DNA of 64,000 nucleotides from Vreelandella nanhaiensis (GCF_003990185.1 NZ_RZHF01000016.1:1-64000); one strand, 5' to 3'. Counted from the first letter of the stretch, positions 1 through 13,254 are shown. A program made the numbers and translations. The notes: generated from the sequence alone by a model not told the origin.

Positions 1-30
1 TCACTGCGACCAGACCCCTTGGGTGTTATA

Positions 31-2922
<2,892 letters not shown>

Positions 2923-3212
2923 TATAACCCGAAGGAGTCTGGAATCTCGCAATGACAACGATTGCCGGATACGCTTGAGACGTATCACAAAACAATTGCA
3001 TATCGAGATGAGGTTATAAAAACAGCAACCGGTAACGGTGGTTGTCTTCATATCGTCATTCGATATTGTCAGCATGATATACATTGTTAAAGAGCGACTG
3101 CTATACGCAGTGATAAGACAACGCCAAAGGCGTCTGGCTTATCACTGCCCATCAACAGCATTCTGATCAGGTAATTCATTGTGAGCGCTTGCCGCGAGGG
3201 GGACGCATCGTT
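2923..3212 (-). other. 16S-23S internal transcribed spacer without tRNA genes
   Basis: The spacer is about 290 bases. I searched it by eye for the tRNA-Ile/tRNA-Ala pair or tRNA-Glu usual in gammaproteobacterial spacers. I found no T-arm or anticodon arm on the minus strand. It contains a boxA-like antitermination site (3083-3098). It also has a long hairpin near 3104-3148 (cagtgataagacaa... paired with ...cttatcactg), which probably belongs to 16S/23S processing. No protein-coding gene is supported here. Confidence 0.85.
3083..3098 (-). promoter_or_regulatory. boxA antitermination site in rRNA spacer
   Basis: On the minus strand this reads gtcgctctttaacaat, containing the core CTCTTTAACAAT of gammaproteobacterial rrn boxA. 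It lies about 160 bases before the 23S start. Spacer boxA elements are known to reload the Nus antitermination complex before the 23S gene is transcribed. Confidence 0.8.
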
Positions 3213-4745
<1,533 letters not shown>

Positions 4746-4961
4746 AAAATCATTGTGATCCTTACTCGTCACCCGAAGGCAACAAAAGCGGATCAAACTT
4801 GGCTCAAGGTTCAAACGAATTCAGTCTTGATACTCCGAAGAGTATCTGATGAGTCGTCTGCCTTGATATTTGGTGACTTGTCACCCTCATCGGCAAACGC
4901 CCACATGAATTACCTGATCAAATTGTTAAAGAGCTATCGGAGGGCGCTGCCCGTTCGATGT
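4746..4961 (-). other. rrn leader (transcribed, non-coding) with boxA
   Basis: The leader between the predicted transcription start (about 4962) and 16S holds no credible gene. It contains a boxA (minus-strand gctctttaacaatt, 4921-4934), about 28 bases into the transcript. The same boxA core recurs in the 16S-23S spacer. The stretch from here to 5074 is otherwise promoter and intergenic DNA. Confidence 0.8.
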
Positions 4962-4968
4962 GGGGCGT

Positions 4969-4996
4969 ATTCTACCCAATTTTTTTGATGGGTCAA
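4969..4996 (-). promoter_or_regulatory. rrn P1 sigma70 promoter
   Basis: On the minus strand: -35 TTGACC (4996-4991), 16-base spacer, -10 TAGAAT (4974-4969), then a GC-rich discriminator acgcccca. The discriminator is the usual mark of stringently controlled rRNA promoters. Upstream DNA is AT-rich (about 4997-5020), consistent with an UP element. The predicted start is near 4962. Confidence 0.8.
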
Positions 4997-5051
4997 CAAC
5001 TTTCTACCATTACTTTTAAGCACTAGCGCAGCCTTGCAAAACGCCTAGCAC

Positions 5052-5069
5052 CTGACCACTAGTAGTCAG
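5052..5069 (-). terminator. weak hairpin after the cyd-deaminase operon
   Basis: The inverted repeat ctgac...gtcag lies just after the deaminase stop and before the rrn promoter, both on the minus strand. Only a loose T-run follows (gcgttttgc), so this is a possible but poor terminator. Read-through into the rrn promoter region cannot be excluded. Confidence 0.3.
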
Positions 5070-5074
5070 CAAAT

Positions 5075-6073
5075 TCAGCATTCAATTGCATCAAGGCGCG
5101 CCAACAACTCCTGACGCCTTGGTTCGGAGGTAAACGCCTCTTTCATAGCATTACGGTTAAGTGCCTGGAAAGCTTCTTCATCCCAACCAAATGCTTGAGC
5201 ACAGGCGATATGATTGTCCAAAAGCCCACCGCCAAAGTAAGCGGGGTCGTCAGAGCTAATCGTCACATTAAGCCCTTTATCCAGAAGTGCAGGCAGCGGA
5301 TGGCTGGCTAGCTCATCAACAACTTTCAAACTTACGTTGGAAAGCGGGCATACGGTCAGCACCGTTTGCTGCTGATAAAGACGCTCTACCACGTCGTCAC
5401 TTTCCAGACAGCGAATACCATGGTCTATACGACATACATCAAGTAAGTCCAATGCCTCAATAATATAAGAAGCAGGCCCCTCTTCCCCCGCATGAGCTAC
5501 CCGCGCCAAGCCCAGCTCTTTGGCACGCTCAAAGAGTGCAACAAATTTTGACGGCGGGTGATCGCGCTCGGCACTATCCAAGCCAATTGCATCAAGCTTA
5601 TCCCAGTAAGGCGCAGCCTGCTCTAACACCTGAAGCGCTTCTTCGGCAGGCCGGTCGCGTAAAAAGGCCATGATCATTCCGACGCTTAAATCTAATGATT
5701 GCTCAGCCTCTTGCTTAGCACGCAGCAACCCAGACATGACCACATCCAATGAAACGCCGCGCTGCAGATGCGCCTGAGGGTCAAAATGCATATCGATATG
5801 TACAACGCCTTCCCTGCTTGCGCGCTTGAAATAGTCCATGGCCAGGTCATAAAAGTCCTGCTCAAGACAAAGAACGCTCATGCCTTGGTAATAGAGATTC
5901 AAGAACCCCTGTAGATCCTTAAACTGATAAGCTGCCTTGGCTTCGTCAACCGATAGGTAGGGCAATTCAATACCATTGCGCTCTGCCAGCTCAAACATGA
6001 GCTCGGGCTCCAGAGAGCCCTCAATATGTAGATGAAGCTCAACCTTGGGGAGACTACGTAAAAAATCCTGCAT
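5075..6073 (-). CDS. add: adenine/adenosine deaminase (adenine deaminase type 2-like)
   Basis: A cytoplasmic zinc amidohydrolase for purine salvage, 332 aa, deaminating adenine (to hypoxanthine) or adenosine (to inosine). Visible motifs are the metal-binding HLH (residues 14-16, context ELHLHIEGSLEPE), the HAGEEGP loop, IDHG, and SDDPAYFGG near the C terminus. The LDS(A)E..HPPSKF segment and SDDPAYFGG resemble the bacterial type 2 adenine deaminases (Pseudomonas PA0148-like) more than classical Add, so adenine is the likelier substrate. The start has an SD (aaggataagtt). It follows cydC by 30 bases and probably shares the cyd transcript. The metabolic reason for that pairing is unclear. Hypoxanthine produced here could be used by the Hpt-type enzyme encoded at 40.7 kb. 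Confidence 0.88.
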   Translation of the reverse strand: MQDFLRSLPKVELHLHIEGSLEPELMFELAERNGIELPYLSVDEAKAAYQFKDLQGFLNLYYQGMSVLCLEQDFYDLAMDYFKRASREGVVHIDMHFDPQAHLQRGVSLDVVMSGLLRAKQEAEQSLDLSVGMIMAFLRDRPAEEALQVLEQAAPYWDKLDAIGLDSAERDHPPSKFVALFERAKELGLARVAHAGEEGPASYIIEALDLLDVCRIDHGIRCLESDDVVERLYQQQTVLTVCPLSNVSLKVVDELASHPLPALLDKGLNVTISSDDPAYFGGGLLDNHIACAQAFGWDEEAFQALNRNAMKEAFTSEPRRQELLARLDAIEC

Positions 6074-6103
6074 AACTTATCCTTAGCGCTCAGTGTTAGC
6101 GCA

Positions 6104-7828
6104 TTAATTCCCTGGCCCTAGCTTTCCAGCACTTAAGTGCCAGTGATGTTTTACCTGCTGTGTTAACAAACTTGAACCATGGTGCATAAAAAAAATCGTG
6201 GTGCGCCCTTCAAGCCAGTGCGAAAGCGTATTAGCTACCGTGTTAACCGTCGCTTGATCAATAGCTGCAAATGGCTCATCCAGGATAACCACCGATGGAT
6301 CCATCAAGAGAAGCCTGGCTAGCGCAACTCGCCTGACCTGACCTCCGGAAAGCTGCTGCCCCCGCTCACCGACCGGCGTTTCCAGCTTGTGTGGTAAAGA
6401 TTTCACCCACGTATCGAGTGCTACTGCTTCAAGCACCTCCCAAAGTGCTTCCTCGCTTGCATCCGGGTTGCCAAGCCGCAAGTTGTCTTCCAGCGAAGCA
6501 TCAAACAAATCCACTTGCTGGGTCAGCAATACAATGCGTTGCGAGCGCTGCTTTTCGGATACGGCGGCAGGCAAACAGCCGCCTACATTCACCTCGCCCT
6601 GAGAGGCCACAAGCCGCCCGGTTAAAAGCGCTGCGAGCGTGCTTTTACCTGCACCCGAGTGGCCCGTAATAATGGCCTTCTCGCCAGCAGCCAACTGAAA
6701 AGTGACGTTTTCAAGGGCAGGCATCATACTTGAAGAATAGCGATGCGTTACCGCCTGCACCACAATATCGAGTTCTTGCGGTGGCAATGCTTGCTCCTTC
6801 AGCAAGGGTGCTGCTGACCCAAGCCCATTTAACCGCTCGGCTGCAGCAACACTCCCCCCCACGCGTGCAAACGCACCGGGAAGCTGCACAAACACCTCGT
6901 TAACACCCAGCAGAGTGAGCAACGCCATAACCAGAATTGGCCCGGCCAGCGTACCTTCGGCCACTAAAAGACCGCCCCCCCATACCACTCCTAACAACAA
7001 AAGCCCGGCGACTACACTGATAAGGCTATTACCTAGTGCTACGCATTTGCCTAACCGGCGTTGATTATTCAGTGCCGCTTCTTCATGCGACTCAACTTGC
7101 AGTCGATGCCAGGCAGCACTGCGATAAGCGATAAGTTCAGCCGACGCTTGCAATTGATCAACCACGAAACGCCGCAAGACTTCCTGATCGGCTACCTGCC
7201 GATGGCTAGCCGCAAATCCCAAACGGCCCACTCCATAGGTAAGCCCTATCCAGAGAATAAACAGTATGCCCCCTGACACCAGCGCGATCCCAGGCAGCCA
7301 GATCGCGATGAAGAGGCTAACCCCCACAATAACGAGCAAGCTAACAACTGGAGGCATCAACAAGCGGAGATACAGGTTATCTAGTGCATCAATATCAGCA
7401 GTTAAGCGCCCCAGCCAGTCACTGGCACGATGTCGACGTAGCTCGGCTTCATCCAGCTGCATCAGCTGACCAAAGACTCGATACCGCAAATCAGCCAAAA
7501 GACGAAGCACCGTATCATGGTTATAAAGGCGCTCTATATAGCGAGCGACCGTACGTAAAAGGGCAAAAAAACGTATTCCGCCCCCCGGTACATATACATC
7601 AAGCCTTGACGGTATACCCAGAAGCAAGGCGATACCAGCCAAGGCACACGCCGTGATAAACCAGCCGGAAAGTCCTAGCAGTGAAAGGCCCGCGGCAAGT
7701 GTCAGCCAAATCAGCAGCGCACCTACTAAAAAACGTCGGCGCCGTTTCACCATCAGAGCTATCCACGGCGACAACGCATCAAGGGTCTGAGAAAACATTT
7801 TTACTGAAGAGCGCGCTTCATGCTTCAT
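6104..7828 (-). CDS. cydC: CydC, thiol/haem ABC transporter subunit for cytochrome bd assembly
   Basis: One half of the heterodimeric CydDC ABC transporter of the inner membrane, required for assembly of active cytochrome bd. It has been described as a cysteine/glutathione exporter and more recently as a haem transporter. The 574-aa protein has an N-terminal six-helix membrane domain (about residues 25-310). It is followed by an ATPase with Walker A GHSGAGKST, signature LSGGQVRRVALAR and Walker B VVILDEP. Its start overlaps the end of cydD by 11 bases with a good SD (gaggtgcgcc). A later ATG (MFSQTL) is possible. It is part of the cydABDC operon. Confidence 0.93.
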   Translation of the reverse strand: MKHEARSSVKMFSQTLDALSPWIALMVKRRRRFLVGALLIWLTLAAGLSLLGLSGWFITACALAGIALLLGIPSRLDVYVPGGGIRFFALLRTVARYIERLYNHDTVLRLLADLRYRVFGQLMQLDEAELRRHRASDWLGRLTADIDALDNLYLRLLMPPVVSLLVIVGVSLFIAIWLPGIALVSGGILFILWIGLTYGVGRLGFAASHRQVADQEVLRRFVVDQLQASAELIAYRSAAWHRLQVESHEEAALNNQRRLGKCVALGNSLISVVAGLLLLGVVWGGGLLVAEGTLAGPILVMALLTLLGVNEVFVQLPGAFARVGGSVAAAERLNGLGSAAPLLKEQALPPQELDIVVQAVTHRYSSSMMPALENVTFQLAAGEKAIITGHSGAGKSTLAALLTGRLVASQGEVNVGGCLPAAVSEKQRSQRIVLLTQQVDLFDASLEDNLRLGNPDASEEALWEVLEAVALDTWVKSLPHKLETPVGERGQQLSGGQVRRVALARLLLMDPSVVILDEPFAAIDQATVNTVANTLSHWLEGRTTIFFMHHGSSLLTQQVKHHWHLSAGKLGPGN

Positions 7829-9482
7829 GGCGCACCTCTTCTAACCTGCCTGCCCGCAGATCAAGATGCCTCTTCGCTGCGCTGATAGCCGCAGGATGAT
7901 GAGTTGCCATGATCAATGTGCGCCCCTGGGCCGCCCATTCAAGCATTGCCCGGACAACCACTTTTTCAGTGTCTCTATCCAGGCTGGCGGTAGGCTCATC
8001 CAACAAAATAAAATTGGCCTCACTCAAATAAATACGCGCCAAAGCCAAGCGCTGGGCCTGACCACCCGACAAGCCTATCCCGCGCTCGCCGATTAGCGTT
8101 TCCATGCCATCAGGCAATTGGGAAAGCAACGCCTCCAGCCCTGCCTGATCAAGCGCCCACTGCATTGCTGCTGTATCGGCCTCCGGGTTAGCCAAGCGCA
8201 AGTTATCTGCCAAGCTTCCATGCAGCAGAGCTGGCTGCTGGTCTAGCCAAGCGTAACGCGGTGACATTAGCTCAAGCACTCCATTAGAAGGGCTTAAAAA
8301 ACCGGCCAGGAGCGCTAGAAGCGTCGATTTACCGCTTCCTGAAGGGCCGCTAATGGCAATTATATCGCCCTTCTGCACTGTTAAATTCACAGGCCCCAGC
8401 ACTTGGCCGCGGGTTGCATACTCGACAGAGACATCTTTCAATACAGCGATAATGCTTTCATTTGAAGGCTCAATAACCGCGTGCCTTTGTATGCTTGATT
8501 CATTAAGAATTGTCACCAGACTTTCCGCCGCCCCGAGCGCTGTGGCGCGATCATGATAATGCTGGGAAAGGGTTCTTAAAGGCTGAAAAAACTCAGGCGC
8601 CAGTAGCAAGACCGCCAACCCTGAGAAAAGCGTTAATGAAGCCGCAGGCCCATAGTCAATATACCCAAGCAGGCCAAAACCGACGTACATTGCCACGACG
8701 GCAATCGCCACCGAGGCAAAAAACTCCAGTACGGCAGAGGATAAAAACGCCAGGCGCAAGGTGCGCATACTTAATTGCCGATAGTCATCGGTCGCCCACC
8801 ACACGTCTTTGTGGGCACTTTGTGTTCTTCCAAAAAGCTGGAGTGTCGCCATCCCACGAACACGATCAAGAAAATGTGCAGAAAGCCGAGCTACCGCTGC
8901 AAACTGATCGCGATTGACGCGCTCCGCCCCCATACCTACCAGTGCCATAAAGAGAGGAATGATCGGTGCGGAAATCAATAAAAAGATCGCCACCAGATAA
9001 TCAAGTTTGAGCACCACGCATAGAATCAGCAGCGGCAAAAGTGAAACAATCCGTAGCTGCGTATAAAAACGCGAAAAGTAGCCGTCGAGCGCTTCGATAT
9101 TCTCAACGGCCTGGGTCGCCAAGGCGCCGCTTTGGTGATAAGCGAGCCATACTGGGCCGAGCGCCCAGAACTTATCTAGCATTTGGCGACGCGCATAGCG
9201 GCGTATGCGCAAGCTTGCTTCCAGGCTAATAATCTCCTGCCCCCACTGACATATGCCACGCCCTATGACACAAAGCGCCAGCAGGGCCAACACGCTAACC
9301 AACTGATGAGGCGTTTGATGAAAAACAACCAGTTGCTCTACCAGCCACGCCACGCCCACTACGATGATAACTGTCTGCACACCTGCCAAAACGCCAAGAA
9401 AAGCGGCGAGATATAATCTTCGCCGCTCTAAAGTTGCTAGCGTTTTTAACCAGGAGCGAGCGGTTAACGACTGCTCCGTCAT
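7818..9482 (-). CDS. cydD: CydD, thiol/haem ABC transporter subunit for cytochrome bd assembly
   Basis: Partner of CydC. It is 554 aa, with an ABC type-1 transmembrane domain (about residues 20-320) and a nucleotide-binding domain with GPSGSGKST (Walker A), LSGGQAQRLALAR (signature) and FILLDEPTASLD (Walker B plus D-loop). The start has SD aggga and lies 15 bases after cydB. The order cydA-cydB-cydD-cydC puts the oxidase and its maturation transporter in one transcript. No small cydX-like ORF fits in the 15-base gap. Confidence 0.93.
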   Translation of the reverse strand: MTEQSLTARSWLKTLATLERRRLYLAAFLGVLAGVQTVIIVVGVAWLVEQLVVFHQTPHQLVSVLALLALCVIGRGICQWGQEIISLEASLRIRRYARRQMLDKFWALGPVWLAYHQSGALATQAVENIEALDGYFSRFYTQLRIVSLLPLLILCVVLKLDYLVAIFLLISAPIIPLFMALVGMGAERVNRDQFAAVARLSAHFLDRVRGMATLQLFGRTQSAHKDVWWATDDYRQLSMRTLRLAFLSSAVLEFFASVAIAVVAMYVGFGLLGYIDYGPAASLTLFSGLAVLLLAPEFFQPLRTLSQHYHDRATALGAAESLVTILNESSIQRHAVIEPSNESIIAVLKDVSVEYATRGQVLGPVNLTVQKGDIIAISGPSGSGKSTLLALLAGFLSPSNGVLELMSPRYAWLDQQPALLHGSLADNLRLANPEADTAAMQWALDQAGLEALLSQLPDGMETLIGERGIGLSGGQAQRLALARIYLSEANFILLDEPTASLDRDTEKVVVRAMLEWAAQGRTLIMATHHPAAISAAKRHLDLRAGRLEEVRHEA

Positions 9483-9497
9483 CTTGCTGTCCCTGAC

Positions 9498-10499
9498 TTA
9501 ATGATACCCCTCCCCTACACGCACCTTGCCGCGAAACACCCAGTAGGTCCATGCGGTATAAACAAGGATCACAGGGATAACAAACAGCACACCGATCAGT
9601 AGGAAAAGCTGCGACTCAGGCGCTGACGCCGCATCCCACAACGTGTAGTTGGGCGGGACAATCATGGGCCATTGACTTACAATCAAGCCCAGATAAGTAA
9701 ATACGTAGATGCCGATTGTGGCGAGAAAGGGATAGCTCTCACGGCGCTGCTTCACCGACCGGAAGACCAGGAAGGCAAAGAAAAGCGCCATCGCAGGAAA
9801 AATCCAGATCAAGCGAAGATTACCGAACCAGCGCTCCCAGACGAACTGATTCACAAAAGGCGTCCAGATACTGACGATCGCGAAGACCACGAGCACAATG
9901 CCCAGCAACATGGGAGTGATTTTATAAGCCCAATCCTGAATATGACCTTCTGACTTAAGAATCAGCCATGTAGAGCCCAAAAGCGCATAACCCGCCATTA
10001 GCCCTAACCCCGTCACCACCGTAAATGGGGTTAACCAATCAAAGGCACCACCAGTATAAACAAAATCTTCGGTTTGAAAGCCGTGAATATAAGCACCGAC
10101 CACAACACCTTGTGCAAAAGCAGCGATCGCAGAGCCCCAGGAAAACGCCCGGTTCCACCAGTGGCGGTTACGACGTGACTTAAATCGAAGTTCAAATGCA
10201 ACGCCCCGAAAAATAAGCCCGGCCAACATTAAGAAAACGCCGATATACAGTGCTGGTAAGAAAATCGAGTAAACTAACGGAAAAGCCGCCAACAAGCCTG
10301 CCCCACCTAAGACTAGCCATGTTTCGTTACCGTCCCATACCGGCGCCACAGAGTTCATCATGACATCGCGAGCATCTTCATCGGGCGCAAAAGGAAAAAG
10401 AATACCTAAGCCTAAGTCAAAACCATCCATCAGCACATACATAATAACGCTGAACCCGATAATGACAGCCCAAATAATCGATAGATCAAACGTTTCCAT
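9498..10499 (-). CDS. cydB: cytochrome bd-type quinol oxidase subunit II
   Basis: The second membrane subunit of cytochrome bd, 333 aa with about eight or nine helices. It begins METFDLSIIWAVIIGFSVIMY and contains the family motif DGFDLGLGILFPF and the conserved WDGNETWLVLGG. This size is closer to CioB-type subunits (about 335 aa) than to E. coli CydB (379 aa). Only two bases separate it from the cydA stop, and its SD (gaggagctaatc) lies inside the last codons of cydA, implying translational coupling. Confidence 0.93.
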   Translation of the reverse strand: METFDLSIIWAVIIGFSVIMYVLMDGFDLGLGILFPFAPDEDARDVMMNSVAPVWDGNETWLVLGGAGLLAAFPLVYSIFLPALYIGVFLMLAGLIFRGVAFELRFKSRRNRHWWNRAFSWGSAIAAFAQGVVVGAYIHGFQTEDFVYTGGAFDWLTPFTVVTGLGLMAGYALLGSTWLILKSEGHIQDWAYKITPMLLGIVLVVFAIVSIWTPFVNQFVWERWFGNLRLIWIFPAMALFFAFLVFRSVKQRRESYPFLATIGIYVFTYLGLIVSQWPMIVPPNYTLWDAASAPESQLFLLIGVLFVIPVILVYTAWTYWVFRGKVRVGEGYH

Positions 10500-10501
10500 G
10501 A

Positions 10502-11917
10502 TTAGCTCCTCACCGGATCGACGTCATCATCAAAAGGGGTATGGGCAGCAGAAAGAGGCCGCTTAGGACGATCGGCATCCCTATCAACTGACGCATGCTC
10601 ATGCTCAGGCAGCATACCGTTACGAACAACCCGGGTTAGGTAATAGACACCGGCGTAAAAGATAACAGCATAAACCAATACATAACCAATCAAAGTGAAC
10701 AACGCCATCCACCCAGTCAGCGAAGGGGTAATACCATCAGCGTGGGACATAATGCCGTATACCAGCCATGGCGCCCGCCCCGACTCGGTCACAATCCAAC
10801 CGGCTAGCACCGCAATAAACGGCAATGAAATCATGCCAACTAGTGTTTTAAGAAATAACCGGCTCTCGTAGATGCGACCTTTACGGCGCAGTATCAAGCC
10901 AGTGAAGGCAGTGGCAATCATCAATAGACCAATCCCCACCATCACCCGGAATGCCCAGAAGACAATCATGACCGGTGGCTGCTCTTCAGGGGGCGCTTCG
11001 CTAATGCCCGGAATTTCACCATCAATCGAGTGGGTAAGAATCAGGCTTGCAAGGTTTGGAATTCCAACTGCAAACCGGTTCTCCTGGGCCTCTTGATCAG
11101 GTAAAGCAAATAGTAGTAATGGTACGTTGGTAGCTGTCTCCCAATGTCCTTCTATTGCAGCCACTTTGGTAGGCTGGTACTCAAGAGTATTTACGCCATG
11201 AAAGTCACCTACCACCGCCTGGAGAGGCGTCAGAAACAGTAGTAGCCACAAACACATTGAAAGCGCCCGCCGATTGGCTTCCGGGTCGCGGCCACGTAGT
11301 AAAAACCAAGAGCTCACCCCAGCCACCACAAACCCACCGGTAATAAAGGAAGCGATGGCCATGTGGGAGAAGCGATAAGGGAAAGAGGGATTAAAGATTG
11401 CCTCGCGCCAGGAAGTCACGTGGAAGCGGTTATCAATAAGCTCAACACCTGCCGGTGTATGCATCCAGCTGTTTGCTGACAATATCCAGAAAGCTGAAAT
11501 AAACGTACCGATCGCCACTATCGTCGCTGCCATTAAATGGATGCCTTGAGGGACTTTTCCACGACCAAAAAGTAATATGCCCAGAAAGGCTGCTTCAAGA
11601 AAGAACGCCGTGACCACTTCATAACTTAGCACTGGGCCTATAAAGTTAGAGGCTGCTAAGGAGAAGTTGCTCCAGTTAGTCCCGAACTGAAAGGACATGA
11701 CGACCCCCGACACAACCCCCATCCCGAAGACCACCGCAAACACTTTCGTCCAAAACAGCGCCAAACGATCCCAGGCAGGGTTTTGCGTTTTGAAAAATAG
11801 CCCTTGTAGCAAGGCTATGTAAGAGGCCAACCCGATGGTAAACACCGGGAAGATTGCATGGAAAGAGACGACGAACGCGAATTGAATTCGCGACAGCACC
11901 AAGGGATCGAGTTCCAT
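10502..11917 (-). CDS. cydA: cytochrome bd-type quinol oxidase subunit I, short Q-loop (CioA-like)
   Basis: The catalytic subunit of the bd oxidase, 471 aa, which oxidises quinol and reduces O2 without pumping protons. Likely haem ligands are visible at His20 (VSFHAIFP) and His185 (YRFSHMAIAS), with acidic residues E100 and E108 in the membrane. The quinol-binding Q-loop after GDFHG (about residues 250-330) is short. The long insertion of E. coli CydA is absent, so this is an S-class enzyme of the cyanide-insensitive-like branch. The familiar RVMVG and GWIVTESGRAPW motifs follow. The SD aggag is strong. The C-terminal tail is hydrophilic and rich in D/R. Confidence 0.94.
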   Translation of the reverse strand: MELDPLVLSRIQFAFVVSFHAIFPVFTIGLASYIALLQGLFFKTQNPAWDRLALFWTKVFAVVFGMGVVSGVVMSFQFGTNWSNFSLAASNFIGPVLSYEVVTAFFLEAAFLGILLFGRGKVPQGIHLMAATIVAIGTFISAFWILSANSWMHTPAGVELIDNRFHVTSWREAIFNPSFPYRFSHMAIASFITGGFVVAGVSSWFLLRGRDPEANRRALSMCLWLLLFLTPLQAVVGDFHGVNTLEYQPTKVAAIEGHWETATNVPLLLFALPDQEAQENRFAVGIPNLASLILTHSIDGEIPGISEAPPEEQPPVMIVFWAFRVMVGIGLLMIATAFTGLILRRKGRIYESRLFLKTLVGMISLPFIAVLAGWIVTESGRAPWLVYGIMSHADGITPSLTGWMALFTLIGYVLVYAVIFYAGVYYLTRVVRNGMLPEHEHASVDRDADRPKRPLSAAHTPFDDDVDPVRS

Positions 11918-12091
11918 TACACGCTCCTAAGACCTGAATTAATATCCTGTTCATGGTTATTACAAGCTTAGTCGCGCCTCATAGGCACCGCATTTTAGTT
12001 ATAAGCCCTAAGCTTATTCTTTACTTATGTTGCCATCTTACTGCCTTGATACTCACTATACATTGCTCCACTTTTCTCAAAACGTGTCTCA

Positions 12092-12105
12092 TTGACGCAC
12101 GTCAA
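12092..12105 (-). promoter_or_regulatory. candidate FNR/ANR box upstream of cydA
   Basis: The perfect palindrome TTGAC-gcac-GTCAA resembles the FNR/ANR consensus TTGAT-N4-ATCAA with symmetrical C/G changes. It lies 175 bases before the cydA start, and a -10-like TATAGT (minus strand, 12060-12055) follows about 32 bases downstream. Its centre would fall near -50, not at the ideal -41.5, so the assignment is tentative. Oxygen control of a bd oxidase would make biological sense. The intergenic stretch 11918-12121 has no gene. Confidence 0.42.
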
Positions 12106-12121
12106 ATAACATCGCAATTTA

Positions 12122-13099
12122 TCAAGATAAAACAACAATACTGACCATATAGCCGGTATAAGCAATAAACAGGGTAAATAACACGCCACCCTCTAAACGG
12201 TTAATGCGACGAGGCCGACCGCGCCAGGAAAACGCGAACAGAATCATTAGAAGTGTCATGCAGGTCATGATGCTCCAATCACGCACCAAGACTTCACGGC
12301 CAGCCTCAATGGGTGCAATAACCCCAGCAAGCCCTACCACTGCCAGGCTATTGAACAGGTTAGAACCCACCACGTTACCCAGCACCATATCGTGCTCTTT
12401 GCGACGAAGCGCGCTAATAGACGATGCCAGTTCTGGCAAGGAGGTACCTACCGCGACAACGGTCAGCCCGATAATCAGATCGCTCACACCAAAGTGCTGG
12501 GCGATTTCCACGGCGCCCCACACCAACAGGCGTGAGCTGACAATCAGCAGTACCAAACCAATAAGCGTCCACATGATGGCTTTGCCACGTGACATTGGCT
12601 TGCTGTCCAGCGAGTCAGCCACATCGTTAATCAAGGGGTCATCAGTTGACTGTTTTTTTGAGCGAATAATACTTACGGTAATAAACACGGCCAGTACGAC
12701 TAGCAAAATGGCCGCTTCCCAACGCGTCACCCAGCCATCCCACAGCATGACACCCGTGATCAGCGTTACCAGTACCAGTATCGGCATCTCTTTACGAATC
12801 ACGCTGGAGTGCACGGCCAAAGGAGCAATCAGCGCTACAAAACCCAGCACAAGGCCAATATTGGCAATATTGGAACCATAGGCATTGCCCACCGCCAGGC
12901 CCGGATTGCCTTGTAGCGCCGCCAGCACTGACACCATCATTTCAGGAGCAGAGGTACCAAAACCGATGACCAGCATGCCGATCAGTAAAGGAGACAAGCC
13001 CAGCCAGCGTGACGTTGCAGCGGCACCGTCCACGAACTTTTCCGCACTCCAAATCAGCAGTACCAGCCCTATCACGACACCTACCACGGGAAGTAACAT
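12122..13099 (-). CDS. yrbG: calcium/sodium antiporter, YrbG family
   Basis: An inner-membrane Ca2+/cation antiporter of 325 aa. The two-fold repeat typical of the CaCA superfamily is clear. The first alpha-repeat is GFGTSAPEMMVSVLA (about residues 47-61) and the second is AVGTSLPELASSISA (about 217-231), each carrying the ion-binding acidic residue in the PE motif. About ten hydrophobic helices flank a polar central loop (about residues 146-170, rich in S/D/K). The exact physiological ion pair cannot be read from sequence. It is transcribed divergently from pqiA and ends about 200 bases before cydA. Confidence 0.9.
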   Translation of the reverse strand: MLLPVVGVVIGLVLLIWSAEKFVDGAAATSRWLGLSPLLIGMLVIGFGTSAPEMMVSVLAALQGNPGLAVGNAYGSNIANIGLVLGFVALIAPLAVHSSVIRKEMPILVLVTLITGVMLWDGWVTRWEAAILLVVLAVFITVSIIRSKKQSTDDPLINDVADSLDSKPMSRGKAIMWTLIGLVLLIVSSRLLVWGAVEIAQHFGVSDLIIGLTVVAVGTSLPELASSISALRRKEHDMVLGNVVGSNLFNSLAVVGLAGVIAPIEAGREVLVRDWSIMTCMTLLMILFAFSWRGRPRRINRLEGGVLFTLFIAYTGYMVSIVVLS

Positions 13100-13206
13100 T
13101 TCATTTCCTTATTAACAGAATATTAGGCACTATCGCGGCTGCATCCTTGACTAAGAGAATGCTCTGGTCAAGCGCTGATATAGACTAGTGTTGAAGTATC
13201 AAATAA

Positions 13207-13236
13207 TTGACAGTCAAGTAGACAGCACCGTATTAG
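13207..13236 (+). promoter_or_regulatory. candidate promoter for pqiABC
   Basis: TTGACA (13207-13212), an 18-base spacer and TATTAG (13231-13236) lie about 20 bases before the first possible pqiA start. The -35 is consensus but the -10 is weak. The -35 is embedded in the small palindrome ttgacagtcaa, which could be an operator. Confidence 0.4.
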
Positions 13237-13254
13237 TTTTACTTTAAATTCGAA

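Noticed and set aside
9483-9497. Possible cydX small subunit gene between cydB and cydD
   Set aside because: The gap is only 15 bases; no room for even a short ORF.
12204-12881. 225-codon plus-strand frame over the YrbG gene
   Set aside because: Antisense of an unambiguous CaCA antiporter; Ser/Thr/Ile-rich translation typical of a shadow frame.
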